A stretch of DNA of 64,000 nt from Peptoniphilus lacydonensis (GTDB lineage Bacteria > Bacillota > Clostridia > Tissierellales > Peptoniphilaceae): NCBI RefSeq assembly GCF_900106515.1, contig NZ_FNWF01000003.1:1240001-1304000 (forward strand). The letters are read 5' to 3'. Shown one piece after another: positions 52,373 through 61,550 of this stretch (the stretch's first letter is position 1; every line of letters starts with the position of its first letter). A program made the translations under genes and the position numbers. The notes under the pieces are model-generated. The model was not told the DNA's origin, searched no databases, and worked only from the letters and a program-made list of their open reading frames with translations.

Positions 52373-52394
52373 TGTCAACATGCTCTAAGGGAGG
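52373..52394 (+). promoter_or_regulatory. Expression platform next to the thiW ribosome site
   Basis: TGTCAACATGCTC (52373-52385) is complementary to GAGCTTGTTGACA (52274-52286) with one mismatch, and lies just before the Shine-Dalgarno AAGGGAGG (52387-52394). It may act as the alternative strand of the switch. Confidence 0.5.
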
Positions 52395-52400
52395 TTTAAT

Positions 52401-52916
52401 ATGAAATCTAATACTAAGAAATTGACAATAGCAGCTCTTTTTGTTGCTATTGGTGTTGTTTTTTCCTTTGTAAATATTCCAGTGGGCTTGGCAAAATGTT
52501 ATCCAATACAGCATATGGTAAATGTTTTATCTGCTGTATTTTTGGGACCAGTTTACTCTGTTCTTGTTGCTTTTTGTATTTCACTTATTAGAAATATTTC
52601 AGGAACAGGTTCTCCAATGGCTTTTCCTGGCTCAATGGTTGGAGCTTTATTCGCGGGAATATTATATTATAAGACGAGAAAGCTTTCCTTTGCTTTTTTA
52701 GGAGAAGTAATTGGTACAGGTGTAATTGGTGCATTAATTGCATATCCTGTTGCTAAATTTATACTTGGAAAAGAGATGGCGATATTTGGTTTGGTAATTC
52801 CTTTTTCAGTGAGTACTCTTGGCGGTTCTATAATAGCGATTATAATTATTTTAAGTATTAAGAACACATCGCTTGGAAAATATTTTAAATTTGAGAGGAA
52901 TTTAAATGGACATTAA
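52401..52916 (+). CDS. thiW: ThiW, thiazole-specific ECF transporter S component
   Basis: A 171-residue membrane protein with five to six helices. TIAALFVAIGVVFSFVNIPVG, CYPIQHMVNVLSAVFLGPVY and RNISGTGSPMAFPGSMVGAL are typical of ThiW, which binds hydroxyethylthiazole and works with the shared ECF energising module encoded elsewhere. It is the first gene of the riboswitch-controlled operon, overlaps thiD by 11 bp and precedes a thiazole kinase domain, fitting a thiazole salvage route. Confidence 0.93.
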   Translation: MKSNTKKLTIAALFVAIGVVFSFVNIPVGLAKCYPIQHMVNVLSAVFLGPVYSVLVAFCISLIRNISGTGSPMAFPGSMVGALFAGILYYKTRKLSFAFLGEVIGTGVIGALIAYPVAKFILGKEMAIFGLVIPFSVSTLGGSIIAIIIILSIKNTSLGKYFKFERNLNGH

Positions 52917-53718
52917 AAATATTCTTACAATAGCTGGTTCGGACTCCATTGGAGGTGCAGGTATTCAAGCAGATTTGAAGACTATAACTAGCTATAAATA
53001 TTATGGGATGAGTGCGATTACAGCAATTACTGCACAAAATACTATGGGTGTTCAATCCTCTCTTGATATAGAAAAAGGAATGTTAAGGGATCAACTTATA
53101 TCAATTTGCGAAGATGTATTGCCAGATGCTGTAAAAATTGGAATGGTGGCAAATCACCAACAAGTAGAAGTTATATCAGAGATTATTGATAAATATTTAA
53201 GAGATATTCCCATTGTATTAGATCCAGTTATAACATCTACAAGTGGATTTAACCTTACGCCCAATGCTACTGTGGAGAAGATGGAAGAAATTTTATTTGA
53301 CAAAATAACATTAATCACACCAAATATAATTGAAGCAGGAATAATTTATGGGAAGAAGATTGAAAAGCTTGAAGAAATGAAAGAAGCGGCAAAAATTTTA
53401 TACGAAAGATATAATACAGCAGTGCTTATAAAAGGTGGACATCTTAAAGAATCTAAGGATGATGTGCTTTTTGACAAGGCTGGTCTTTCTGTTATAAAAG
53501 GAGAAAATATTGATAATGAAAATACACATGGCACAGGTTGTACTCTTTCAAGTGCCATAACTTGTGAGTTAGCAAGTGGTAAGAGCCTTTATGATGCAGT
53601 ATTTTCTGCAAAAAAATATTTAACAGGAGCAATTGCTTTTGGTTTTGATATAGGAAAGGGAAGAGGTTCACTATATCATATGTATAATTTGCGTGATAAA
53701 AATGAAAATAAGTTATAA
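52906..53718 (+). CDS. thiD: Hydroxymethylpyrimidine/phosphomethylpyrimidine kinase
   Basis: A 270-residue ribokinase-family enzyme that phosphorylates HMP and HMP-phosphate. IAGSDSIGGAGIQADLKTI is the substrate-site opening; AITAQNTMGV, VLDPVITSTSGF, LITPNIIEAGIIYG and the anion hole with base Asp/Cys loop THGTGCTLSSAI follow. The start lies within thiW; the last 17 bp overlap the next gene. Confidence 0.95.
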   Translation: MDIKNILTIAGSDSIGGAGIQADLKTITSYKYYGMSAITAITAQNTMGVQSSLDIEKGMLRDQLISICEDVLPDAVKIGMVANHQQVEVISEIIDKYLRDIPIVLDPVITSTSGFNLTPNATVEKMEEILFDKITLITPNIIEAGIIYGKKIEKLEEMKEAAKILYERYNTAVLIKGGHLKESKDDVLFDKAGLSVIKGENIDNENTHGTGCTLSSAITCELASGKSLYDAVFSAKKYLTGAIAFGFDIGKGRGSLYHMYNLRDKNENKL

Positions 53719-55090
53719 TTTAAAAGATCTAAGGGAAAAAGCTCCTTTGGTTCACATAATTTCAAATAGTGTTACAAGCGATAGGGTGGCTGACCTATCT
53801 CTTTTAATAGGATCAAGCCCAATGATGACAGACTATTCAAAAGAAGTAGCTGAAATTACAGAAAAGTCCTCTGCTCTTGTATTAAATATGGGGATGTTAA
53901 ACGATGATAAAGTTGAAGCTATTAAAATATCTGCAAAAATTGCAAATGAAAATAAAATCCCCATTGTTTTAGATCCAGTTGGAGTTTCTTCTAGCAAGCT
54001 AAGACGTGATTTGGCAAAATATCTCATTAAAAATTTTAAATTTAATGTAATTAGAGGAAACTTTAATGAAATCAATTACTTGGTTAATGGAAAAACTTTT
54101 ACAGGTGTAGATTCCAAAGATGCAGATTTTACACAAAATGATTTTATAAATCTTGCAATAAAGTTAAATGAAAAAACTGGTGCAACAATTTTAGTAAGTG
54201 GAAAATATGAAATAATTGCAAATTCTCACATGGTCATCTCTATATGTGGTGGAGATGAAAATTTAAAGAAGATAACTGGTCTAGGGGATATGGAATCTGC
54301 AATGATAGGATCTCTTTTAGCTAGTCCAATGTCTAATTTAAAAGCTTGTGTTCTTTCTTCGATATTTTTAAGGCAAATTGCGAAAAAAAATATAAGGAAC
54401 AATAGTATAACTGCCTTGGACATTATAAGAAATATGCAAATTATAGATGAAATAAAAGGTGAAGTTGATGTTTTAGTCCCAACTTATAAATTTAAGGAGC
54501 CTACTTTGTATGGAATCTCAGAAGGAGATAAAGTATTAAAAATAAAAAATGCGGTTAAAGGTGGGATGAGAATTTATCAGCTTAGAGATAAATTTGCAGA
54601 TGAATATAAACTTGGAGAAAAAATTATAAATATAAAAAAAGAAATTGGAGAAGAATGTCTATTTATATTAAATGATAATTTAAAACTTGCAAAAAAATAT
54701 AATGTTGCCCTTCATCTTGGTCAAGATGACGAAAGAGTGTCAACTGCAAGAAAAGTTTTGGGAAGAGATAAAGTGATAGGGGCAACAGCAAAGACGCCTG
54801 AGCTTGCCATTGAAGCAGAAAATATGGGTGCGTCTTATATTGGAACGGGAGCTTTCTTTAAAACAGAAACTAAAAAAGATGCGTCTATGATTTCTTTAGA
54901 AAATTATAAAGATATAAGAGATTCAGTATTAATTCCAGTATTTCCAATAGGAGGGGTAAAAAGAGAAAACCTAGATTTTTTTAGTGGCGTAGACATACCA
55001 GGTATATGTATGTCTAAGGGAATATTTTCTTTAAAGGAAAATGAAGTAGAAGAAAATGTGAGAGAAATAATAAACAAATTAAAAATATAG
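53702..55090 (+). CDS. Hydroxyethylthiazole kinase-thiamin phosphate synthase fusion
   Basis: A bifunctional protein of 462 residues. Residues 1-250 are ThiM-like (PLVHIISNSVTSDRVADL, VLDPVGVSSSKLRRDL, VIRGNFNEINYL); the usual active-site GTGC reads GLGD at residues 193-196, so Asp replaces the Cys. Residues 265-462 are ThiE-like (GMRIYQLRDKF, FILNDNLKLAKKYNVALHLGQDD, ASYIGTGAFFKTETKKD, IPVFPIGGV). It would phosphorylate thiazole and then join it to HMP-PP. The start may also be GTG at 53693. Last gene of the operon. Confidence 0.9.
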   Translation: MKISYNLKDLREKAPLVHIISNSVTSDRVADLSLLIGSSPMMTDYSKEVAEITEKSSALVLNMGMLNDDKVEAIKISAKIANENKIPIVLDPVGVSSSKLRRDLAKYLIKNFKFNVIRGNFNEINYLVNGKTFTGVDSKDADFTQNDFINLAIKLNEKTGATILVSGKYEIIANSHMVISICGGDENLKKITGLGDMESAMIGSLLASPMSNLKACVLSSIFLRQIAKKNIRNNSITALDIIRNMQIIDEIKGEVDVLVPTYKFKEPTLYGISEGDKVLKIKNAVKGGMRIYQLRDKFADEYKLGEKIINIKKEIGEECLFILNDNLKLAKKYNVALHLGQDDERVSTARKVLGRDKVIGATAKTPELAIEAENMGASYIGTGAFFKTETKKDASMISLENYKDIRDSVLIPVFPIGGVKRENLDFFSGVDIPGICMSKGIFSLKENEVEENVREIINKLKI

Positions 55091-55110
55091 AAAAATTTTT
55101 CAAATATGTA

Positions 55111-55139
55111 AAAAGCCCTGCCAAAAAAGCAGGGCAAAT
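55111..55139. terminator. Terminator between thi operon and hutU
   Basis: Perfect 7-bp GCCCTGC / GCAGGGC stem with a 7-nt loop; the better T run is on the minus strand (hutU), a weaker one on the plus strand. Confidence 0.85.
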
Positions 55140-55156
55140 TTTATATTTAATTAAAC

Positions 55157-57193
55157 TCAGTCAATGTTTAGTTCGTCAACAGCATTATCAATTAGTTCAT
55201 CTTTTACAAGATAAGGAAGAGTAATGTGTCCGAATTCATTGTCTTCGTTAAATTCTTTAGTTACTTCGATGGCATGATCATTTCTAGCCCAGTTACGTCT
55301 AGCTACACCACTCATAACATCCCAAGTAAGTGAAAGTTTAATGATTTCATCAACCATTTCAGATCCATCAAGTACAAGACCAAATCCACCATTGATTGAT
55401 TTACCAATACCAACTCCACCACCATTGTGAAGAGCAACTAAACTCATACCTCTTGCACAGTTACCTGCAAAGCATTGAGTAGCCATATCAGCCATTACAT
55501 TAGAACCGTCTTTGATGTTAGAAGTTTCTCTAAATGGAGAGTCTGTACCAGATACATCGTGATGGTCACGACCCATCATAACAGGACCAATTTTTCCTTC
55601 TCTAACAAGTTCGTTAAATTTAAGAGCTATTTCAACTCTACCTTTAGCATCTTGGTAAAGAATTCTTGCTTGAGTTCCAACAACTAATTGGTTCTTTTCA
55701 GCATCTCTGATCCAGATATAGTTATCCATATCTTGGTATCTTCTGTCTTTATCTATACATTCCATTGCAGCGTGGTCAGTTGCAATTAAATCTTCGTGTT
55801 TACCACTTAGGCAAACCCATCTGAATGGTCCATATCCATAGTCAAATAGAAGTGGTCCCATAATGTCTTCTACATAAGAAGGCCAAATGAATCCGTCCTT
55901 GTCGTCTTTACCGTTTTTAGAAATTTCTTTAACTCCTGCATCATAGATAGCCTTTAAGAAAGAGTTACCGTAATCAAAGAAGTAAGTTCCCTTATCAGTA
56001 AGGTTTTTAATAACTTCAAAGTGTTGTTTAAGAGTTTCATCAACAAGTTCACGGAATTTTTTAATATCAGTTCTTAAAAGTTCAGTTCTTTCTTCAAAAG
56101 AAATTCCAACTGGACAGTATCCACCATTGTACGCATTGTGACAAGAAGTTTGGTCAGAAAGTAGGTCAATGTGGAAGTCATTTTCGTCCATATAGTGAAG
56201 AAGATCAACGATATTTCCGTGGAATGCAATAGAAAGAGCTTCTTTCTTTTCAAGAGCACCCTTAGCAAGTTCGCAAGCTTCTTCAGGAGTTTCAGCAAGT
56301 TTTTGAATCCAGCCTTGTTCAAGTCTAGTTTCAATTCTTGAAATATCAACTTCAGCAATGATAGAAACAGCACCAGCGATATCTCCAGCTTTACCTTGAG
56401 CACCACTCATTCCACCAAGTCCAGATGAAACAAATAATTTGCCAGCTAAGTTGTCTTTTTCGCTAAGACCAAGTTTTAATCTACCAGCATTTAGAATAGT
56501 GTTGTAAGTTCCGTGTACAATACCTTGTGGTCCAATGTACATCCAACCACCAGCAGTCATTTGTCCGTAGTTAGCTACGCCCATTTCTTCTGCAACTTCC
56601 CAATCGTCAAGATTGTCATAAAGACCAACCATAAGACCATTAGTAATTATAACTCTTGGAGCATTTTTTCTTGATTTAAATAGTCCAAGTGGATGACCAG
56701 ATTCCATTACAAGTGTTTCGTCATCGTGCATAATTTCAAGATATTGTTTGATTAAGTTGTATTGCATCCAGTCGTGACAAACTGAACCAGTTTCTCCGTA
56801 AGTAACAAGTTCATATGGATATAAAGCAACATCAAAGTCTAAGTTATTGTCAATCATTACTTGGAAAGCTTTTCCAGCTAGACAATTTCCTTTGTACTCG
56901 TCAATAGGTTTTCCGTAAATTCTTCCTTCAGGTCTAAATCTATAACCATAGATTCTTCCCCTAGTAGTAAGTTCTTCTAAAAATTCAGGAATTAATTCTT
57001 CGTGGAACTCTTCTGGGATATATCTTAGAGCATTTCTAAGAGCAATTTTAGTTTGATCTTTTGAAAGTCTAAATCCTCTATCAGGAGCTCTTCTGATTCC
57101 TTGTTCAAAAGATTTTTTTTCTGGCAAGTTTTTAATTTGTACCTTCATAATCTTTTGAACATCTTCATTATGATTATTTATCACTTTTATCAA
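55157..57193 (-). CDS. hutU: Urocanate hydratase (long form)
   Basis: NAD-containing enzyme of histidine breakdown: urocanate to imidazolone propionate. The 678-residue length matches the long form seen in some Firmicutes and animals, against about 555 in most bacteria. Marks: LSSGLGGMSGAQGKAG-like SSGLGGMSGAQGKAGDIAG, DQTSCHNAYNGGYCPVGIS, and TQCFAGNCARGMSLVALHNG with the catalytic Cys, followed by GGGVGIGKSINGGFGLVLDG. GGAGGTTG ribosome site on the minus strand. It diverges from hutI. Confidence 0.96.
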   Translation of the reverse strand: MIKVINNHNEDVQKIMKVQIKNLPEKKSFEQGIRRAPDRGFRLSKDQTKIALRNALRYIPEEFHEELIPEFLEELTTRGRIYGYRFRPEGRIYGKPIDEYKGNCLAGKAFQVMIDNNLDFDVALYPYELVTYGETGSVCHDWMQYNLIKQYLEIMHDDETLVMESGHPLGLFKSRKNAPRVIITNGLMVGLYDNLDDWEVAEEMGVANYGQMTAGGWMYIGPQGIVHGTYNTILNAGRLKLGLSEKDNLAGKLFVSSGLGGMSGAQGKAGDIAGAVSIIAEVDISRIETRLEQGWIQKLAETPEEACELAKGALEKKEALSIAFHGNIVDLLHYMDENDFHIDLLSDQTSCHNAYNGGYCPVGISFEERTELLRTDIKKFRELVDETLKQHFEVIKNLTDKGTYFFDYGNSFLKAIYDAGVKEISKNGKDDKDGFIWPSYVEDIMGPLLFDYGYGPFRWVCLSGKHEDLIATDHAAMECIDKDRRYQDMDNYIWIRDAEKNQLVVGTQARILYQDAKGRVEIALKFNELVREGKIGPVMMGRDHHDVSGTDSPFRETSNIKDGSNVMADMATQCFAGNCARGMSLVALHNGGGVGIGKSINGGFGLVLDGSEMVDEIIKLSLTWDVMSGVARRNWARNDHAIEVTKEFNEDNEFGHITLPYLVKDELIDNAVDELNID

Positions 57194-57505
57194 CCTCCAT
57201 TTATAATAGACATTATAGATTATATTTTTAAAAATGTAAATAAAAAAGAGAATTAAATTAAGGAAATTAATTTCCTAAAAATTATAAAAAAGTATTTTTT
57301 GTAAAGATTTAGTAAAAATTTAAAAGGTATTTATATAATGTTTGAGTATCCGTACATAAGTATAATGTAAGAATTAAATAGATTATTTTTCGAATAAATT
57401 TATTATATGGAAAATTTATTTAGTGTATCAAAAATAGAAAAATTAGTTTACAATATATTTAGTGGGTATAAAATAAATATTAAAGTGACAGAAAGAGGAG
57501 GAAAT
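57194..57505. other. Divergent hutU-hutI control region
   Basis: About 310 bp, very AT-rich, without a gene. Several TATAAT-like runs are present (for example near 57334 and 57361) on the plus strand, but no pair with a convincing -35 or an evident operator could be fixed. Confidence 0.4.
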
Positions 57506-58771
57506 ATGAAAGCGGATAAAGTATTAATTAATCTAGAACAAGTTTTTTCACCTAAGGATATAGGTAGACCTTTGAGAGGTGAAGAAATGAATGAAGCCGA
57601 TATTTTAGAAAATGCATACATCGCAATTAAGGATGGAAAGATTTTAGAAGTTGGCGAAGGAAATGGATACGAAAGTTTAAAAGATGACAATACTGAAATA
57701 GTAGACCTTACAGGAAAAGTTGCAACTCCAGGTCTTATTGATGCACACACTCATTTGGTATATGGTGGAAGTCGTGAAAATGAATTTGCAATGAAGCTTA
57801 ATGGAATGGAATATCTTGAAATTCTTGAAGCAGGCGGTGGAATTCTTTCTACACTTAAGGCAACTGAAGAAGCAAGCTTTGATGAATTATATAATAAGAC
57901 AAGAGACCTTCTAGAACATATGCTAGTTCATGGTGTAACTACAGTTGAAGCAAAAAGCGGATATGGAATAAATCTTGAAACTGAACTTAAAGAACTTGAA
58001 GTTCTTGAAAAGTTAAATGAAGATTTTCCAACAGAACTTGTAAGAACATTTATGGCAGCTCATGTAATCCATGAAAAATATAAGGATAACTCCGATGAAT
58101 ATGTTGACATTGTAATTGACATGATGCCAGAAGTCGCAAAGAGAAATTTGGCAGAATTTTGTGATGTATTTTGTGAAAAGGGAGTATTCACAGCAGAACA
58201 ATCTGAAAGAATTCTTGAAGCTGCAAAAGAACATGGTTTTAAAGCAAGAATTCACTCTGATGAAATTGAAAATGTTGGCGGTGTAGATGTTGCTGCTAAG
58301 GTTGGAGCGGTTTCTGCAGAACACTTGATGGTTGTTGATGATGAAGAAATTGAAACTTTATCTAAGGCTAATGTAATTGGAAATCTTCTTCCAGGAACAA
58401 CATTTTCACTTATGCTAGACACTTATGCACCTGCAAGAAAGATGCTTGAAAAGGGAATGGCGATTACACTTTGTACAGACTCAAACCCAGGATCTTGTCC
58501 AACTGCAAATCTTCAATTTATAATGCAACTTGGTTGTCTTGAAATGAAACTTACTCCAGTTGAAGTATATAATGCTGTTACTATTAATGCGGCTTATTCT
58601 GTTGATAGAGCAGAAACTATTGGATCCTTTGACAAGGGCAAGAGAGCAAATATTACAGTATTTGACGCAAAAAATATTGATTATACACTTTACTTCTTTG
58701 CTACAAACTTATGTAAACAAGTTTATGTAGATGGAGAACTTGTTGTAGAAGATAGAAAACTTGTTAAATAA
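57506..58771 (+). CDS. hutI: Imidazolonepropionase
   Basis: A 421-residue metal-dependent amidohydrolase, the third step of histidine breakdown, giving formiminoglutamate. [21 protein letters not shown] has the HxH metal site; [49 protein letters not shown] and [15 protein letters not shown] carry the remaining ligands and the catalytic Asp. The ATG at 57506 follows AGAGGAGG by 4 bp; the frame is open to 57407 but that part has no ribosome site. Confidence 0.95.
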   Translation: MKADKVLINLEQVFSPKDIGRPLRGEEMNEADILENAYIAIKDGKILEVGEGNGYESLKDDNTEIVDLTGKVATPGLIDAHTHLVYGGSRENEFAMKLNGMEYLEILEAGGGILSTLKATEEASFDELYNKTRDLLEHMLVHGVTTVEAKSGYGINLETELKELEVLEKLNEDFPTELVRTFMAAHVIHEKYKDNSDEYVDIVIDMMPEVAKRNLAEFCDVFCEKGVFTAEQSERILEAAKEHGFKARIHSDEIENVGGVDVAAKVGAVSAEHLMVVDDEEIETLSKANVIGNLLPGTTFSLMLDTYAPARKMLEKGMAITLCTDSNPGSCPTANLQFIMQLGCLEMKLTPVEVYNAVTINAAYSVDRAETIGSFDKGKRANITVFDAKNIDYTLYFFATNLCKQVYVDGELVVEDRKLVK

Positions 58772-58783
58772 TAATTTTAGATT

Positions 58784-58817
58784 CCTCTCTAGTGGAAAAC
58801 ATTAGAGAGGTCTTTTT
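58784..58817 (+). terminator. hutI terminator
   Basis: CCTCTCTA / TAGAGAGG perfect 8-bp stem with an 11-nt loop and T run. Confidence 0.88.
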
Positions 58818-59092
58818 ATTTCAAAAATTTTCAAAGAAATTAGGATGAATTTTATCTTAGAAACCTAATAAAATAAATTGCCTTAAATTTATTAAAATTT
58901 ATTTTTTTCTCTAACATAAAATTAAACTTTAAAAGAAAATCAATTTTTTATTACTGTTAATTAGAGAGTTGGTGGACTTTTACAGAACAATTTTACATGA
59001 AAAGAATTACTTCTATGCTAATAAGTTATCATAAAAAGATAATGATGTATTGTATTTTTTATAGTAATAATGTCATTTTTTAAATTAATTGA

Positions 59093-59121
59093 TTGACTTG
59101 TATTGTTATCTAGGTTAAAAT
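59093..59121 (+). promoter_or_regulatory. Promoter of the second NhaC-family gene
   Basis: TTGACT (59093-59098), 17 bp, TAAAAT (59116-59121). The rest of the gap from 58817 is AT-rich with no gene. Confidence 0.65.
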
Positions 59122-59171
59122 TTACTTAGAAAACATTTTCAGCAATACTAAATTATAAGAAATTGTATTGC

Positions 59172-59209
59172 AGACATATTAAAAATTTTTATACAAGATT
59201 AATATGTCT
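59172..59209 (+). promoter_or_regulatory. Leader hairpin before the NhaC-family gene
   Basis: Perfect 10-bp stem AGACATATTA / TAATATGTCT with an 18-nt loop, ending 12 nt before the AAGGAGG ribosome site. It may influence mRNA stability or translation; no T run follows. Confidence 0.5.
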
Positions 59210-59234
59210 AATGACGTGTTAAGGAGGTAATTAT

Positions 59235-60770
59235 ATGAAAAATGAAGGTCAAAAATCCGTTAGACTACCTAATATGATTGAAGCGATTTTGCCAATCGTT
59301 ACTATGGTTGCACTAATGGTATATGTTTTCAACTTCAGTGATGAAGTTTATGATGCAGCACATATGCCGCTAATTATAGCGATAGTTGTTGCATGTGCAG
59401 TTGGAGCAGCTTGTGGACATAATTTTTCTGAAATGTTGGAAGGTATGGTTGAAAGACTTACAGCTACACTTGAAGCAATTTTAATTTTACTTACAGTAGG
59501 TTTATTGATTTCTTCTTTCATGATTTCAGGAACAATTCCTGCAGTTATTTATTATGGTTTAAAATTACTTACACCGCAATCATTTTTACCTGTAGGATGT
59601 ATTCTTATAGCAATAGTTGGACTTGCTTGTGGTTCATCTTGGACAGCAACTGGTACAATAGGTATTGCCTTTATGACAATAGGTGTTGGTCTTGGAATTA
59701 ACCCTGCACTTACTGCTGGTATGGTAATTTCAGGAGCTTATGTTGGAGATAAATTTTCTCCACTATCTGATACAACAAACCTTGCAGCTGGTGTTTCAAA
59801 TACAGGATTATTTGATCACGTAAATGCAATGGTTTCAACAACAGGACCTGTTTTCCTAATTTCACTTATTATTTACGCAATCCTTGGATCAAGAATTAAT
59901 GCTAGCAATTATGACCCTACAATTGCAGAAGGAATACAAGATGCATTAGCAGCAAACTTTAATTTAAATCCAGCAGTGCTTCTTCCAATTGTAGTAATTG
60001 TTGTAGTATGTATATTAAGAGTTCCTGGACTTCCAGGTGTTCTTATTTCAGTAGCAACTGGTGTTTTATTCTCAGTAATTTTCCAAGGTGGAAACAATCT
60101 TGCGGAATTATTCTCAGTTCTTCACTATGGTCCATCAATTGAAACAGGAAATGAATTTGTAGACGCTGCTCTTGCCAAGGGTGGTATGGATAACCAAATG
60201 TGGACAATCAACTTAATTATACTTGCAGTATCCTTTGGTGGAGCTCTTGAAAGATGTGGATCAGTTGAAAGAATATTTGGAAATGTTAAAAATAGAATCA
60301 ACTCTGTTGGAGGACTTGTATTTGCAACAATGCTTACATCATTATTCTGTGATGCAGCAATGTGTGACCAATTCTTAGGAATTGGAGTTCCTGCTCCACT
60401 ATATGATGATAAATATGATGAACTTGGACTTGCAAGAAATATGTTGTCAAGAACACTTGAAGATGCAGGTACACTTTGGGCATGTATGTTCCCATGGACA
60501 GCTTGTGGAGCTTATCAAAGTGGAGTTTTGGGAATGAGTCCATTCACATATTTCCCATTTGCATTTGTTAACTTACTAAACCCAATTTATGCTTGTGTAA
60601 CAGCATTTGCAGGAAGAAATATTTTCTGGGCAGATGGTGCTTATACAAATCTATTCGGTAAAACTAAAATGAAGAAAGCTGCAGCTGCTCCTGAAGAAGC
60701 ACATAAATATGCAGTTTCTCAACTTGAAAAATTAAGAGCTGAAGGTAAAGCTCCTAAAGTTACAGCTTAA
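59235..60770 (+). CDS. NhaC-family sodium antiporter/symporter, possible histidine transporter
   Basis: A 511-residue membrane protein with about 12 helices. GSSWTATGTIGIAFMTIGVG and GDKFSPLSDTTNLAAGVSNTG are the NhaC family signatures, with CDQFLGIGVPAPLYDDKYDE and EDAGTLWACMFPWTACG further on. It differs clearly from the other NhaC-like protein here (48629-50053). Its place next to hutI, with its own promoter and leader hairpin, suggests transport linked to histidine use rather than pH balance, but this is inference. Confidence 0.88.
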   Translation: MKNEGQKSVRLPNMIEAILPIVTMVALMVYVFNFSDEVYDAAHMPLIIAIVVACAVGAACGHNFSEMLEGMVERLTATLEAILILLTVGLLISSFMISGTIPAVIYYGLKLLTPQSFLPVGCILIAIVGLACGSSWTATGTIGIAFMTIGVGLGINPALTAGMVISGAYVGDKFSPLSDTTNLAAGVSNTGLFDHVNAMVSTTGPVFLISLIIYAILGSRINASNYDPTIAEGIQDALAANFNLNPAVLLPIVVIVVVCILRVPGLPGVLISVATGVLFSVIFQGGNNLAELFSVLHYGPSIETGNEFVDAALAKGGMDNQMWTINLIILAVSFGGALERCGSVERIFGNVKNRINSVGGLVFATMLTSLFCDAAMCDQFLGIGVPAPLYDDKYDELGLARNMLSRTLEDAGTLWACMFPWTACGAYQSGVLGMSPFTYFPFAFVNLLNPIYACVTAFAGRNIFWADGAYTNLFGKTKMKKAAAAPEEAHKYAVSQLEKLRAEGKAPKVTA

Positions 60771-60824
60771 TTAGAATTAATTAAGAACAATAAATATTAA
60801 AAATTTTTAGAAAGAAGTGATTAT

Positions 60825-61340
60825 GTGTCAGAAAAAAAACTACCTTGGGATAATGACAGCGAAGCAATAAAATACGTATATGTGAACCCTAGAAAAAGCT
60901 TTTCTGAAAAATATGCCTACGTAATCACTTCTATTTTAATTTTGTTGGGGATATTCACAGAGTACAAATTGACTCTTGTATTGGCACTTTTACTTTTACT
61001 TTCTCTTTTGACAAAAAGGTATGTTGCGGCAACTCCAAAGGGACTTGAGATGTATACTGATATGAAGATAACTCACACATATCATATTTGGGACTGGTCA
61101 GAAATTGATGCCATAACTTATGAAAAAAAGCCAGAAGAACCAAAATTAATACTTTTATATTTCACAAAGGGAGATGTTACAAAAAGATTTTTCTTTGATG
61201 AGAGAGATAAAGAAAGAGTTTTTGATTTGGCTCATAAATACAATAGAAAAATAAAAGTGTATGATGCCTATGAATACAAACAAGATTTAAAAAGATTTAA
61301 AAAAGAACTAAAAAAGACAAAAAGAAAATGGCGTAAATAA
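60825..61340 (+). CDS. Small membrane protein with C-terminal cytoplasmic domain
   Basis: A 171-residue protein starting with GTG after AGAAAGAAG. Two close hydrophobic helices at residues 31-66 (YVITSILILLGIF and LTLVLALLLLLSLL), then about 100 residues with alternating strands (YHIWDWSEIDAITYEKK, LILLYFTKGDVTKRFFF) that resemble the bacterial PH-like domain, and a strongly basic tail. I do not recognise a named family. It lies 54 bp after the transporter and may share its transcript. Confidence 0.65.
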   Translation: MSEKKLPWDNDSEAIKYVYVNPRKSFSEKYAYVITSILILLGIFTEYKLTLVLALLLLLSLLTKRYVAATPKGLEMYTDMKITHTYHIWDWSEIDAITYEKKPEEPKLILLYFTKGDVTKRFFFDERDKERVFDLAHKYNRKIKVYDAYEYKQDLKRFKKELKKTKRKWRK

Positions 61341-61357
61341 TTAAATAACAAATTGAG

Positions 61358-61396
61358 AAGAAACTTCTTTCATATTTAAGGAGTTTCTTTTTTTGT
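61358..61396 (+). terminator. Terminator
   Basis: 12-bp stem AAGAAACTTCTT / AAGGAGTTTCTT (one G-U) with an 8-nt loop and seven T. Confidence 0.88.
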
Positions 61397-61550
61397 AAAT
61401 TTTTAAAAACACATGCTATAAAAAGTTTTAATTATAAAGATGAAATTCGTGATAATAAAATAAACTTAAAAAGTTGAATTATTTACCATTTAATTATAGA
61501 ATTAAGTTTAGTTATTTAAGTTTTTTACTATATAAAACGAGGATGATTAA

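Noticed and set aside
57407-57505. 33-residue N-terminal extension of HutI
   Set aside because: No ribosome site before 57407, a perfect one before 57506, and the family starts there.
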